A stretch of DNA of 64,000 nt from DASSUW01 sp963803335 (lineage in GTDB: Bacteria > Actinomycetota > Thermoleophilia > Solirubrobacterales > Solirubrobacteraceae). The position numbers were made by a program, and so were the translations under genes. This document shows positions 48,702-56,778 of this stretch, in pieces (positions within the stretch are counted from its first letter, which is position 1; the number at the start of each line of letters is the position of its first letter). The stretch is from NCBI GenBank assembly GCA_963803335.1, contig CAWDME010000016.1:124001-188000 (forward strand). The letters run 5' to 3'. The notes beneath the pieces were generated by a model. That model did not search any database. It was not told the DNA's origin and saw nothing but the letters and a program-made list of their open reading frames with translations.

Positions 48702-49041
48702 CGACGATGGTCAGCACCGCGGGCGCGCTCGCCGGCGACGTGCCCTCGCTCGCGCGCTGGGGACAGCAGCTCTTCAACGGCAAGGTCGTGACGCGCGAGT
48801 CGCTCGCCGAAATGGCGAGGTTCCATTCCGGCGCGCTCTGGGACGGCTACGGCCTGGGCCTTGCCAAGTACTCGTTCGACGGCCACGACATGTGGGGCCA
48901 CACCGGCGACAGCCCGACCGGCTCGCACACCGAGTTCTGGCACCTGCTCAAGGAGAACATGACGATCGCCGTGACCTGGAACGACGCCGCGATCGACAAC
49001 GAAGGCGGGATCTTCCAGGGGCTCGTGAAGGCCGCGAACGG

Positions 49042-49806
49042 CTAGCGCTTGGCAACGAGCAGCGACTGCGCGCCGAGCGCCACCACGCCGTCGTCGTCAC
49101 TCAGCGTCGAGCGCGCGAGCCCGGCGCCGCCTTCGGTGATGGTCGTCTCGGCGTCGAGGCAGATCCACTCGCCGCGCGGCTCGCGCCGGAAGTGCACGGT
49201 GAGCTCGGGGTTGATGAACAGCCACTCGTCCCACGGCAGCGCGGCGGAGACGCCGTTGCCGGAGTCGGCGACCGCCAGCACGCGCTGGAGGCCGGTCGGC
49301 TCCTCGTCCGGCACGATCGGCTCACGCAGCCGCGTCCACACCGTCGCCGGGCCGGGCTGCTGCCAGCCTCCGGCAGCGAAGCGCAGTTCGACCGCCTTGC
49401 CGTAGCCGAACTCGTCGAGCGCCGGCGGCGGCGGGTGGGCGTGGGCCGGGCGTGACGGGGCCGGCTGGTCGCCGCCGACGCTCGGAGCGCCCGCGCGCAG
49501 GACACGCCAGGCGCGCACCGTCACGACCGGCCGGCCCTCCGCCGTCAGCTCGCCCTCGAGCAGCTCGACGGACCGCCCGGGACGCACGACCCGGACCGCC
49601 ACCTCCACCTCGGCGACCGGCACGGGCCGCAGGATCTCGAACGTCGTCCGCGCGATCACGAAGTCCGCCCGCGGCTCGCAGCGCTCGAGCGCGCGGCCGA
49701 GCAGTGCGGCCGGCGGGCCGGCGTGCTGGAACTGCGGGTCCCACGGCCCGCGCGTGTGCGGCGTCGACGCGAAGTGGCTGTCGCCGAGCGGCTCGTAGAA
49801 GCTCAC
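49042..49806 (-). CDS. acyl-CoA thioesterase-like double-hotdog protein
   Basis: 254 residues, GTG start overlapping the MerR gene stop by GTGA. Two hotdog halves as in TesB/thioesterase-like superfamily: GPPAALLGRALERCEPR and RTTFEILRPVPVAEVEVAVRVV in the first, LPWDEWLFINPELTVHFRREPRGEWICLDAETTI in the second, with the Asp/Gln/Thr region near the end (TITEGGAGLARSTLSDDDG). Members hydrolyse acyl-CoA. It is the last gene of a four-gene operon with a BKACE-type enzyme, a class III CoA transferase and a MerR regulator, so its substrate is probably an intermediate of that pathway. Confidence 0.85.
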   Translation of the reverse strand: MSFYEPLGDSHFASTPHTRGPWDPQFQHAGPPAALLGRALERCEPRADFVIARTTFEILRPVPVAEVEVAVRVVRPGRSVELLEGELTAEGRPVVTVRAWRVLRAGAPSVGGDQPAPSRPAHAHPPPPALDEFGYGKAVELRFAAGGWQQPGPATVWTRLREPIVPDEEPTGLQRVLAVADSGNGVSAALPWDEWLFINPELTVHFRREPRGEWICLDAETTITEGGAGLARSTLSDDDGVVALGAQSLLVAKR

Positions 49807-50420
49807 GTGGCCCGCTCCAGCGCCTGGAGCAAGAGCTTGGAGTGGATCGCCCCGATCAGCTCGCGCAGCGGCTCGCGGCCGGCGCGGATGATCTCCACCG
49901 CCTTCTCGGGGTCCTCGCCGCTCAGCCGCTCGAGCAGCACCCGCGCCTCCTCCTCGACGAGCGGCGTCAACGCGTCGCGGTAGCGCAGCGTGTCGTAGAC
50001 CGTGAAGCCGAGCGCCTCGTCGTAGCCGCCGGCCCGGAAGCGGACGATCGCCTCGATGATCTGCACGTCGTCGGCGTCGTAGCCCGCGCGGGTCGGCGTG
50101 AGCACGCCGATCTCGGCCAGCCGGTCCAGCACGTTGGCCGGCAGCTCGTAGCGCTCGAGCACCTCGCGGCGCGGCGTACGCGGCCGGTCGGCCTGCTCGA
50201 GCAGCTCGCGGATCAGCCGCAGCGGCATGAAGCGCTCCTCCTGCAGACGCTTGATCGTGCGGATCCGGTCGACGAACTCCGGCGGGTAGTACGCCATGTT
50301 GCGGCTCGTCCGGACCGGCTCCGGCAGCAGCCCCTCGCGCAGGTAGTGCTTGATCGTGCCCGCCGAGACGCCGGACGCGTCGGCCAGCTCGCTCATCTTC
50401 AGGCCCGGCTTGTCGCTCAT
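49803..50420 (-). CDS. MerR-family transcriptional regulator
   Basis: 205 residues from ATG 50420 (ATGA overlap). Winged HTH MSELADASGVSAGTIKHYLREGLLPEPVRTSRNMAYYPPEFVDRI, with a dimerisation helix (RIRTIKRLQEERFMPLRLIRELLEQ). The C-terminal 120 residues form a larger effector domain without the Cys residues of metal sensors, so it senses an organic ligand, plausibly an acyl-CoA. Encoded inside the BKACE/CoA-transferase operon, it is probably its regulator; sequence elements shared by that operon and the acyl-CoA carboxylase gene are candidate binding sites. Confidence 0.88.
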   Translation of the reverse strand: MSDKPGLKMSELADASGVSAGTIKHYLREGLLPEPVRTSRNMAYYPPEFVDRIRTIKRLQEERFMPLRLIRELLEQADRPRTPRREVLERYELPANVLDRLAEIGVLTPTRAGYDADDVQIIEAIVRFRAGGYDEALGFTVYDTLRYRDALTPLVEEEARVLLERLSGEDPEKAVEIIRAGREPLRELIGAIHSKLLLQALERAT

Positions 50421-51541
50421 GCCACCGCCCCCGCCTCGCGCAGAGCGCCGATCTCGTCGGCCGTCAGCCCGGCCTCGGTCAGCACCGCGTCGGTGTTCGC
50501 GCCGCGCGGCGGACCGGGGGCGCGGGTCGGGTCCGCGGGCGTGCGCGACAGCCGCACCGGCGTGCCGAGCAACCGCTCCGACCCGGACTCCACGACCATG
50601 TCGCCGGCGCGCGCCAGCGCCTCGTCGAGATCGAGCACCGGTTCGACGCAGCAGTCGTACTCGTCGTTGAAGGCCTGCCACTCATCGCGTGTGCGCGCGG
50701 CGAACTCCTGCCCGGCCGCCCGATGGGTCGCGGAGCCGACCGGGTCGAACTGGCGCTCGGCGAGGTCGTCGCGTCCGACGCCGCGGCACCACGCCTGCCA
50801 GAACTTCGGCTCCAGCGCGCCGAGCGTGACCCAGCCGTCAGCGCAGCGGTACGGGCGGTAACAGATCAGCCCGCCGGCGAGCGGCGTGCCGCCGCGCCCC
50901 GGGCTGGGCGCGCCCGCGAGCACGCGGGCCGCGTCCATCGCCAGCCACGACAGCGCGCCGTCCTTCATCGAGATGTCGACGAACTGGCCCTCGCCGGAGA
51001 TGTCGCGCTCGCGCAGAGCCGCGAGGATCCCGAACGCGGCCATCAGCGCGCCGCCGCCGAGGTCGGCGATCTGGCCCGCCGCCTGGATCGGCGGGCCGTC
51101 GGGCGCACCGGTGAGCCCGAGCAGACCGGCGAGCGCCAGGTAGTTCATGTCGTGGCCGGCACGCTGCGCGTACGGCCCGGCCTGCCCGTAGCCGGTGATC
51201 GCGCAGTAGACGAGCCGCGGGTTCTCTTCGCGCAGCCACTCGTAGCCGACCCCGAGGCGGTCCATCACGCCGGGCCGGAACGACTCGAGCACCACGTCGG
51301 CGCGGCGACTGAGATGGAGGAATGCGTCTCTCCCGGCCGGGTTCTTGAGGTCGATGCTGATCGCGCGCTTGCCGCGGTTGAGCGCATGGAAGGCCGGCGG
51401 GTCGGCGCGCACGTAGTCGCCCATCCCGGTGTCCTCGACCTTGATCACGTCGGCCCCGAAGTCGGCGAGCAGCAGCGAGCAGAAGCCGCCCGGCAACAGC
51501 CGCGACAGGTCGAGCACGCGCAGACCCACGAGCGCGGTCAT
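50417..51541 (-). CDS. class III CoA transferase / alpha-methylacyl-CoA racemase-like
   Basis: 374 residues from ATG 51541. CaiB/BaiF family: GLRVLDLSRLLPGGFCSLLLADFGADVIKVE opening, NRGKRAISIDLKN, and RAGHDMNYLALAGLLGLTG with Asp131, the segment that carries the key Asp of both the transferases and the racemases; the GHDxNYLAL form is closest to AMACR/MCR. GQFVDISMKDGALSWLAM follows. It either transfers CoA to a carboxylate or epimerises a 2-methylacyl-CoA. Overlaps BKACE and MerR genes by 4 bases each, so all act together. Confidence 0.9.
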   Translation of the reverse strand: MTALVGLRVLDLSRLLPGGFCSLLLADFGADVIKVEDTGMGDYVRADPPAFHALNRGKRAISIDLKNPAGRDAFLHLSRRADVVLESFRPGVMDRLGVGYEWLREENPRLVYCAITGYGQAGPYAQRAGHDMNYLALAGLLGLTGAPDGPPIQAAGQIADLGGGALMAAFGILAALRERDISGEGQFVDISMKDGALSWLAMDAARVLAGAPSPGRGGTPLAGGLICYRPYRCADGWVTLGALEPKFWQAWCRGVGRDDLAERQFDPVGSATHRAAGQEFAARTRDEWQAFNDEYDCCVEPVLDLDEALARAGDMVVESGSERLLGTPVRLSRTPADPTRAPGPPRGANTDAVLTEAGLTADEIGALREAGAVA

Positions 51542-52395
51542 ACCGCGAGCAGCGCGCGCGTCTCGGCCACCGTCGCCACCCGCCGCCCCGCGGCCTCGGC
51601 CATCGTGCGCGCCTTGGCCACGAGGTCGCCGTTCGAGCGCGCCATCTCGCCGTCGGGCAGGTAGAAGTTGTCCTCGAGCCCGACGCGCACGTTGCCGCCG
51701 AACGCGAGCGCCGCCGACACGAGCATCCACTGCTCGCGCGAGATCCCAATCACGCCCCACTGGTGGCGCACGTCGGGGACCTGCTCGGCCATGTGCGCGA
51801 GGTTGCGTGCGGTCGGCCGGATGCCGCCGGTCACCCCCATCACGCACGACACCTGCAGCGGCGGCTGCAGCACGCCCATGTCGAGCAGCGGGTCGAGATT
51901 CGCCAGGTGCCCGGAGTCGAAGCACTCGTGCTCGGGCCGGATGCCCGCCGCGTTCATCGCCTCCAGCAGCGCGATGATCGTGTCGAACGAGTTCTCGAAG
52001 ACCGTCTTGAAGACGAAGTCCTTGCGGCGGCGCGAGTACTTGGCGTAATTCATCGAGCCCATGTTCAGCGCGCCGACGTCGGGCTTGAGCTCGCGCAGGT
52101 AGGCGATCCGCTTCTCGACCGGCACGCCGATCGCGCCGGTCGAGTAGTTGATGACGACGTCGTCCACCGCCGCCCTGATCGCCTCGGTGATCGCCCGGAA
52201 GTCCTCGACCTCGTGGCTCGGCGTGCCGTCGGGCCGGCGCGCGTGGATGTGGATCATCGAGCCGCCCTCGTCGACGATCCGCCGCGCCTCGGCCCCGTAC
52301 TCCTGCGGCGTGTAGGGGATCGCCGGGCACTGGTCGCGGTTGGCGACCGCGCCGGAGATCGCGCACGTGAGGATGACCGGGTCGTCGAGGCTCAT
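51538..52395 (-). CDS. BKACE-family beta-keto acid cleavage enzyme
   Basis: 285 residues from ATG 52395. DUF849/BKACE family: the zinc-binding SMIHIHARRPDG (His-x-His), NYSTGAIG, LNMGSMNYAKY, FDSGHLANL, and VRVGLEDNFYLPDG with the zinc-ligand Glu. The prototype, 3-keto-5-aminohexanoate cleavage enzyme (Kce), condenses a beta-keto acid with acetyl-CoA to give acetoacetate plus a new CoA ester. No lysine-fermentation genes are present, so the substrate is another beta-keto acid. It heads a four-gene operon with CoA-handling enzymes. Confidence 0.9.
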   Translation of the reverse strand: MSLDDPVILTCAISGAVANRDQCPAIPYTPQEYGAEARRIVDEGGSMIHIHARRPDGTPSHEVEDFRAITEAIRAAVDDVVINYSTGAIGVPVEKRIAYLRELKPDVGALNMGSMNYAKYSRRRKDFVFKTVFENSFDTIIALLEAMNAAGIRPEHECFDSGHLANLDPLLDMGVLQPPLQVSCVMGVTGGIRPTARNLAHMAEQVPDVRHQWGVIGISREQWMLVSAALAFGGNVRVGLEDNFYLPDGEMARSNGDLVAKARTMAEAAGRRVATVAETRALLAV

Positions 52396-52398
52396 GGC

Positions 52399-52427
52399 AA
52401 GTGGCACTTCCCACTCCTCACTTTGCC
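52399..52427. promoter_or_regulatory. operator-like element of BKACE operon, shared with acyl-CoA carboxylase gene
   Basis: On the minus strand: GGCAAAGTG (52427-52419), AGGA, then GTGGGAAG (52414-52407), immediately followed by an AAGTG-G-CACTT near-palindrome (52399-52409) 3 bases before ATG 52395. The region 56331-56364 before the acyl-CoA carboxylase gene carries the same GGCAAAGTG and GTGGGAAG words. Confidence 0.5.
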
Positions 52428-52473
52428 GCATGCGCGTGTTTGGTGCAACGCGATCTTTGGGGAGCGCTAAGGC

Positions 52474-52761
52474 ATGCTTGGAGAAATCATCGCCGCAATC
52501 ATCATCGGCATCATCGCCGGCTACCTCGGGCGCCTACTGCTGCCCGGCCGCGACCCCATGGGGTTCGTGCAGACCGTGATCTTCGGGATCGTCGGCTCGC
52601 TCGTCGGCTACTTCGTCTTCACGAAGGTCTTCGGGATCGGAGACGACGACAAGTTCGATCTCGGCGGCATCATCGGCGCCATCATCGGGACGATGCTCGT
52701 CCTGCTGGTGTGGCGCATGATCGCCGGTCGGGGCGACCGCACGGCCAGCCGCCCCGTCTAG
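52474..52761 (+). CDS. GlsB/YeaQ/YmgE-family stress membrane protein
   Basis: 95 residues from ATG 52474. Three membrane helices with glycine-rich packing (IIAAIIIGIIAGYLGRLLLPG, VQTVIFGIVGSLVGYFVF, GGIIGAIIGTMLVLLVWRMI), the transglycosylase-associated-protein family. The middle helix is followed by GDDDKFDLGG. Small stress-induced inner membrane proteins of unknown mechanism. GGGGAGCG precedes the start. It is divergent from the BKACE operon across 78 bases. Confidence 0.88.
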   Translation: MLGEIIAAIIIGIIAGYLGRLLLPGRDPMGFVQTVIFGIVGSLVGYFVFTKVFGIGDDDKFDLGGIIGAIIGTMLVLLVWRMIAGRGDRTASRPV

Positions 52762-52767
52762 GGCCGG

Positions 52768-53045
52768 CTACCCCACGAAGTCGATCCGGAAGGGCTGGCC
52801 CTCGCAGTCGTCCTCGAGCGCGGGGTCGATGTAGCGCACGTCGGCCCGCGCGGTCGATGTGCAGCAGCGATGGCTGGCCGGCGTCGATGGCGTCGATCCC
52901 GTGGTCGGTGGTCTCCGGGGTAGCGACTCATAGAGAGCGCCACGTGGACCGAGTTGTGCTGCGTGACGCACGCGTCCGCCGGCGCCGTCCCGCCGATCAG
53001 CAGCGCCGCGCACACGACGACCAGCACCTACACCCTGCGCACCAT
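52768..53045 (-). pseudogene. decayed small secreted-protein gene
   Basis: A GGGAGG site precedes ATG 53045, but codon 6 is TAG. The frame then encodes a signal peptide (VLVVVCAALLIGGTAPADAC) and CVTQHNSVHVAL; to continue sensibly one must change frame at CTCTCTAT (ALYESL), again at CCCC (TPETTDHGIDAIDAGQPSLL), and again at CGCGCGGG, ending ADVRYIDPALEDDCEGQPFR before TAG 52768. So one nonsense and about three frameshifts, all at short repeats. Either a true pseudogene or a cluster of sequencing errors. No family recognised. Confidence 0.6.
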
Positions 53046-53136
53046 CTGTCCTCCCTCGCCGAGGATCTCCCGCTCCGGCACACACTGTGCGCCGCCTCCC
53101 GCGGCGGGGTGTCACGCGTTGGTCAAGCGGGCCTGA

Positions 53137-54282
53137 TCACTGGTGCGTCTTGCGCGCGTACATCGCCCGGTCGGCGGCGGCGAGCAACTGCGCGATGTCG
53201 CGGCCGTCAGAGGGGTAGCTCGCGACGCCGACGGCGGCGTGCAGGTTCACCCGCTCGCCCTCGAGCACCAGCGGCGCGGTGAAGGCCGCCTCCACGCGCT
53301 GGGCGGCGTCGTGGGCCGCGCGCTCGCCGGGCGCGAGGTCGGCGAGCACGACCACGAACTCGTCGCCGCCGGTGCGCGCGACCAAGTCGCGCTCGCGCAC
53401 GCTGCGCCGCAGCCGGGCAGCGACCTCGCGCAGTGCCGCGTCACCCGCGGCGTGGCCGAGGTGGTCGTTGACGGCCTTGAAGCCGTCGAGGTCGAGCATC
53501 AGCACCCCGACCGCGAGCTCGTGCGCCTGTGCGCGGGTGAGCGCGGCCACGAGCATGCGCTGGAGCGCACGGCGGTTGGCGAGTCCGGTCAGGTCGTCGG
53601 TGTCGGCCTCGTGGCGGATCCGCTGCTCGCGCTCGACCGGTCGCGTCACGTCGGAGTACGTGCTCATCGCCCCGTACCGGCTCCCGTCCGGCTCGGTGAG
53701 CGGGCACGAGGCCACGTCGACCCAGCGGCGCGAGCCGTCCAGCCGCTCGACCTGCACGATCACGCTGCCCACGGCGTCGCCGGCCAGCGCCCGGTGGATC
53801 GGCGAACCGGTCGGATCGAGCGGCCGGCCGTCGCGCCCGTAGACCTTGATCGGGAGATCGTGCAGCTTCGCGCCGACCAGCTCGCCGAGGCTGATGCCGC
53901 ACAGGTCGGCGGCGGCCTCGTTCGAGCGCGTGATGCGGCCGTCCATGTTGATCACGATCAGCGCCTGGGCCAGGCACGAGAGGATCGAGGCGTTGAGCTG
54001 CTCGGACGTCGCCAGCTCGGTGACGTCCTCGAAGCTCACGAGCACGCGATCGTCGGCGAGTCGCTGCGTGCGCACGCGGCACCACCCCTCGCCGGACGGC
54101 TGCACCGCGTCGACGCTCTCGCCCGCCAGCGCGGCTCGCGCCGCCGCCTCGCCCGCGTCCACGTCACGCTCGCCGTTGGCCCAGCCCAGGGTCAACCCGG
54201 CGGGATCGCCTCCCGCGGCTTCCCAGAGCTGTAGCCCCACTGGCAACGCCGCCAGCACGATGCTCGCGTCCGACCCGGCCAC
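53137..54282 (-). CDS. PAS-GGDEF diguanylate cyclase
   Basis: 381 residues. An N-terminal region of about 90 residues resembling a degenerate PAS domain, a second PAS domain (INMDGRITRSNEAAADLCGI, WVDVASCPLTEPDGSRYGAM), and a GGDEF domain: DDLTGLANRRALQRML, LDLDGFKAVNDHLGHAAGD, and RTGGDEFVVVL with an intact GGDEF active site. No RxxD inhibitory site is evident upstream (VRERDLVARTGGDEF shows RERD, which would fit RxxD with usual spacing). It makes cyclic di-GMP in response to a PAS-sensed signal. No EAL domain. The window also has an HD-GYP protein for turnover. Confidence 0.92.
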   Translation of the reverse strand: MAGSDASIVLAALPVGLQLWEAAGGDPAGLTLGWANGERDVDAGEAAARAALAGESVDAVQPSGEGWCRVRTQRLADDRVLVSFEDVTELATSEQLNASILSCLAQALIVINMDGRITRSNEAAADLCGISLGELVGAKLHDLPIKVYGRDGRPLDPTGSPIHRALAGDAVGSVIVQVERLDGSRRWVDVASCPLTEPDGSRYGAMSTYSDVTRPVEREQRIRHEADTDDLTGLANRRALQRMLVAALTRAQAHELAVGVLMLDLDGFKAVNDHLGHAAGDAALREVAARLRRSVRERDLVARTGGDEFVVVLADLAPGERAAHDAAQRVEAAFTAPLVLEGERVNLHAAVGVASYPSDGRDIAQLLAAADRAMYARKTHQ

Positions 54283-54341
54283 GACCGGGCGCGAGCCTAC
54301 AGCAGGTCACCCTCGTTCGGGGTCGCTCGAACTGGCGGGGG

Positions 54342-54788
54342 TTACTGCTTGACGTAGTGGAGGTTGAGCGCGTCCTCGTGGCCGGCCCACTTCAGCGTCA
54401 GCTGCCAGCACCCGGGCGCGGGCAGGTCGACGTACGAGGGGCCGAGATCGACCTTGCGCGTGACGGTGCGGTCGCCCTGCCGCGCCGTGATTGCGAGTCG
54501 CGTGTACGTCAGCGGCGTCTCGCGCGGCACCCAGAGGACCTTGTTCGCACGGTCGGGCAGCGGCGGCGACGTGAGCGGGTCGCCGAACAGGATCGCCGTG
54601 ATCTCCCCGCCGTGGCCGAGCACGTGTGGCATCTTCGGCTGCGGGTCCGAGAAGCCGGTGCGCGCCCACGTCGGCAGGACGCCACGGTCGACTGCGCACG
54701 CCGCCGCCTCGTTCTCCTTCGATCCCCCGCAGCCGACGAGCACGGCCAGCGCGAGGATCAGACAGGCACTACGCCGTGCCGCTTCCAC
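54342..54788 (-). CDS. lipoprotein, hypothetical
   Basis: 148 residues, GTG start. Lipobox in LILALAVLVGC (Cys near residue 20). The mature part is a beta-rich domain with PTWARTGFSDPQPKMPHVLG, a Pro-rich segment (GDPLTSPPLPDRANKVLWVP) and a C-terminal CWQLTLKWAGHEDALNLHYV; this looks like a small immunoglobulin-like or BsuPI-like fold and has two Cys that could pair. Function unknown. Its 5' end overlaps the 3' end of the acyl-CoA carboxylase gene by 31 bases, so the two are probably cotranscribed. Confidence 0.72.
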   Translation of the reverse strand: MEAARRSACLILALAVLVGCGGSKENEAAACAVDRGVLPTWARTGFSDPQPKMPHVLGHGGEITAILFGDPLTSPPLPDRANKVLWVPRETPLTYTRLAITARQGDRTVTRKVDLGPSYVDLPAPGCWQLTLKWAGHEDALNLHYVKQ

Positions 54789-56335
54789 GGGCGCTCCACC
54801 CGCTTGCCTTCCGCCATCTCGAGCGCGCGGATGATCGTCGGGCGCGTCTCGCGCGGGTCGATCACGTCGTCGATCATGTCGTTGCGCGCGGCGATGTAGA
54901 CGTCGATGATCTTGCGGTAGGCGTCAATCAGCTCGGCCTTCTTGGCCGCCGGGTCTTCGGCCTCCTCGACCTGCTTGCGGAACACGATCTCCACCGCTCC
55001 CTCCGCCCCCATCACCGAGATCTCGGCGCTCGGCCAGGCCACGATCAGATCCGGCTCATAGGCGCGGCCGTTCATCACGTAGTAGCCCGCGCCGTACGCC
55101 TTGCGCAGCACGACCGTGACCTTCGGCACCGTCGCGTTGGCGACCGCGTAGAGCATCTTCGCGCCGTGGCGGATGATCCCGGCCTGCTCGACCTTGGTGC
55201 CGACCATGAAGCCCGGGACGTCCATCAGGAACACGAGCGGGATCCCGAACGCGTTGCAGAGGTTGACGAAGCGCGCCGCCTTGTCGGCCGAGTCGTTGTC
55301 GAGGATCCCGCCGAGCTGCCGTGGCTGGTTCGCGACGATGCCGACCGGCCGCCCACCCATCCGCGCCAGGCAGGTGATGATCGTTTTCGCGAACTGCGGC
55401 TTGAGGTCGAGCCACTCGCCGTCGTCGACGATCCGGCGGATGACGTCGTACATGTCGTAGGGCTTGCGGTTGGATTCGGGCAGGACATCGAGCAGTTCGT
55501 CATCCATACGCTCGACGGGGTCGGTCGGTTCCCGTTTCGGCGGCGCCTGTTCGCAGTGCGAGGGGAAGAACGACAGGTACTGCTTGATGCGCGCGATGCA
55601 CTCCTCGTCGTCGGCGACCTCGAGATCGCCGACGCCGGACTTGCGGCAGTGCACGCGCGAGCCGCCGAGCTCCTCCTGCGTGACGTCCTCGCCGACCGCC
55701 GCCCGCACGAGGTGCGGGCCGGCAAGCGCCATCGAGCCGCGGCCCTTGACCATCGGCACGAAGTCGGCGAGGCCGGGGATGTAGGCGGTCCCGGCAGCGC
55801 ACGGGCCCATCAGCGCCGCCACCTGCGGGATCACGCCGCTCGCCACGACCTCTTCCCGGAACAGGTGGCCGGAGCCGGCGAACAACGAGCCGACGGCCTC
55901 CTGGATCCGCGCGCCCGCGCTGTCGAGCAGCCACACGAACGGGATCCGCTTCGTCAGCGCCAGCTCGCGCAGCCGCGCGACCTTCATCTCGCCGGTCATG
56001 CCCATCGAGCCGGCCATGACCGTGAAGTCGTAGGCGCAGACCGCGACCAGCCGGCCGTCGACCCTGCCGTAGCCCGTGATGACGCCGTCGGCCGGCGCCT
56101 CCTTGTCCTCGAGCCCGCGCACCGCGTAGTGGATGCCGGCGTGGATGCCGAGCTCGGCGAACGTCCCCTCGTCGATCAGCAGGTCGAGCCGCTCGCGCGC
56201 AGTCAGCTTGCCGTGGCCGTGCTGGCGCGCGATCCGCTCCTCGCCGCCGCCGAGCTTGGCCTTGGCACGTCGCGCGTGGAGGTCCTCGACGAGCGGGCGC
56301 AGGATCGACTGGGGTTTGGTCGTCTCACCGGGCAA
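54758..56335 (-). CDS. acyl-CoA carboxylase carboxyltransferase (beta) subunit
   Basis: 525 residues from TTG 56335. Crotonase-like carboxyltransferase halves: HGKLTARERLDLLIDEGTF, VAVCAYDFTVMAGSMG, GPCAAGTAYIPGLADFV in the N half; GILDNDSADKAARFVNLCNAF, PLVFLMDVPGFMVGTKVEQAGIIRHGAKML and KAYGAGYYVMNG in the C half. Members carboxylate acetyl-, propionyl-, methylcrotonyl- or geranyl-CoA; no biotin carboxylase subunit is encoded nearby, so the alpha subunit must be elsewhere. Upstream words are shared with the BKACE operon. Confidence 0.92.
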   Translation of the reverse strand: MPGETTKPQSILRPLVEDLHARRAKAKLGGGEERIARQHGHGKLTARERLDLLIDEGTFAELGIHAGIHYAVRGLEDKEAPADGVITGYGRVDGRLVAVCAYDFTVMAGSMGMTGEMKVARLRELALTKRIPFVWLLDSAGARIQEAVGSLFAGSGHLFREEVVASGVIPQVAALMGPCAAGTAYIPGLADFVPMVKGRGSMALAGPHLVRAAVGEDVTQEELGGSRVHCRKSGVGDLEVADDEECIARIKQYLSFFPSHCEQAPPKREPTDPVERMDDELLDVLPESNRKPYDMYDVIRRIVDDGEWLDLKPQFAKTIITCLARMGGRPVGIVANQPRQLGGILDNDSADKAARFVNLCNAFGIPLVFLMDVPGFMVGTKVEQAGIIRHGAKMLYAVANATVPKVTVVLRKAYGAGYYVMNGRAYEPDLIVAWPSAEISVMGAEGAVEIVFRKQVEEAEDPAAKKAELIDAYRKIIDVYIAARNDMIDDVIDPRETRPTIIRALEMAEGKRVERPWKRHGVVPV

Positions 56336-56364
56336 AGTGGGAAGTGAAACGTACCGCTTCCCAC
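56331..56364. promoter_or_regulatory. 28-base dyad before acyl-CoA carboxylase gene, shared with BKACE operon
   Basis: GTGGGAAG (56337-56344), 12-base spacer, CTTCCCAC (56357-56364): a perfect dyad starting 1 base from TTG 56335. The left part reads GGCAAAGTGGGAAGTG (56331-56346), which reappears with a 7-base insertion before the BKACE gene. A MerR-type dimer is a plausible binder. Confidence 0.55.
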
Positions 56365-56374
56365 GGAGTCCGGG

Positions 56375-56776
56375 CTAAGGGTGAATGAACCATTCACGCT
56401 GGACGTCGTCGTCCCAGGCGATGTCGCCTGCCTCACGGTCGAACTCGTAGAGGTGGAGCCCGACCTTGTACGCGCCAGGCACCCAGCCGGTCCTCAGGAC
56501 GATGGGCACGGCCTTCTTGGCCGCGCACTTGCGCTCGTCGGACGCCAGTTGGCTCGAGTAGCTGCTGCCGTCGCCGTAATAGAGCCTCAGTTCCAGGTAG
56601 GCGCCGAAACCGTCGGCCGGGCACTTGTCGTCGAGGCGTCCCTCGAAGATCGCTCGGACCTTGATGCCGTGCTTCGTGTACTTGCGTTGCCAGTGCCAGG
56701 TGCCGTGTACGACGGCGCTGCCCTTCGTCTCCTGCCGCTTGGTCTTCCAGTCGATCTGGTGCGGCTTCGCTGCTGC
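56375..56776 (-). pseudogene. secreted protein gene lacking its 5' end
   Basis: The minus frame ending at TAG 56375 encodes 133 residues of coherent sequence: AAAKPHQIDWKTKRQETKGS, GTWHWQRKYTKHGIKVRAIF, CPADGFGAYLELRLYYGDGS, ASDERKCAAKKAV, GWVPGAYKVGLHLYEFDREA, ending QREWFIHP. It contains two Cys and looks like a mature secreted beta-sandwich domain, with AAA at the point of a signal-peptide cleavage site. No ATG, GTG or TTG starts it: the frame runs directly into sequence of an opposing tail-tube gene. The signal peptide and start appear to have been lost. Confidence 0.6.
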
Positions 56777-56778
56777 GG

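Larger units (their letters stand above)
47634..49045 (+). pseudogene. serine hydrolase remnant interrupted by IS982-family element
   Basis: Left of the insertion (about 47679-47718) the plus frame reads RTASNDGTAFLPSLT; right of it (48702-49045) the frame resumes ATMVSTAGALAGDVPSLARWGQQLF and runs to a TAG at 49043. Together they match the last third of a secreted class-C beta-lactamase-like serine hydrolase (normally D-G-T-x-F-x-P-S...A-x-M-V-S-T-A-G-D). The catalytic SxxK and YxN parts are absent: a stop in frame at 47631 and the preceding membrane protein gene leave no room. So the gene lost its 5' two-thirds separately from the insertion. Confidence 0.65.
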
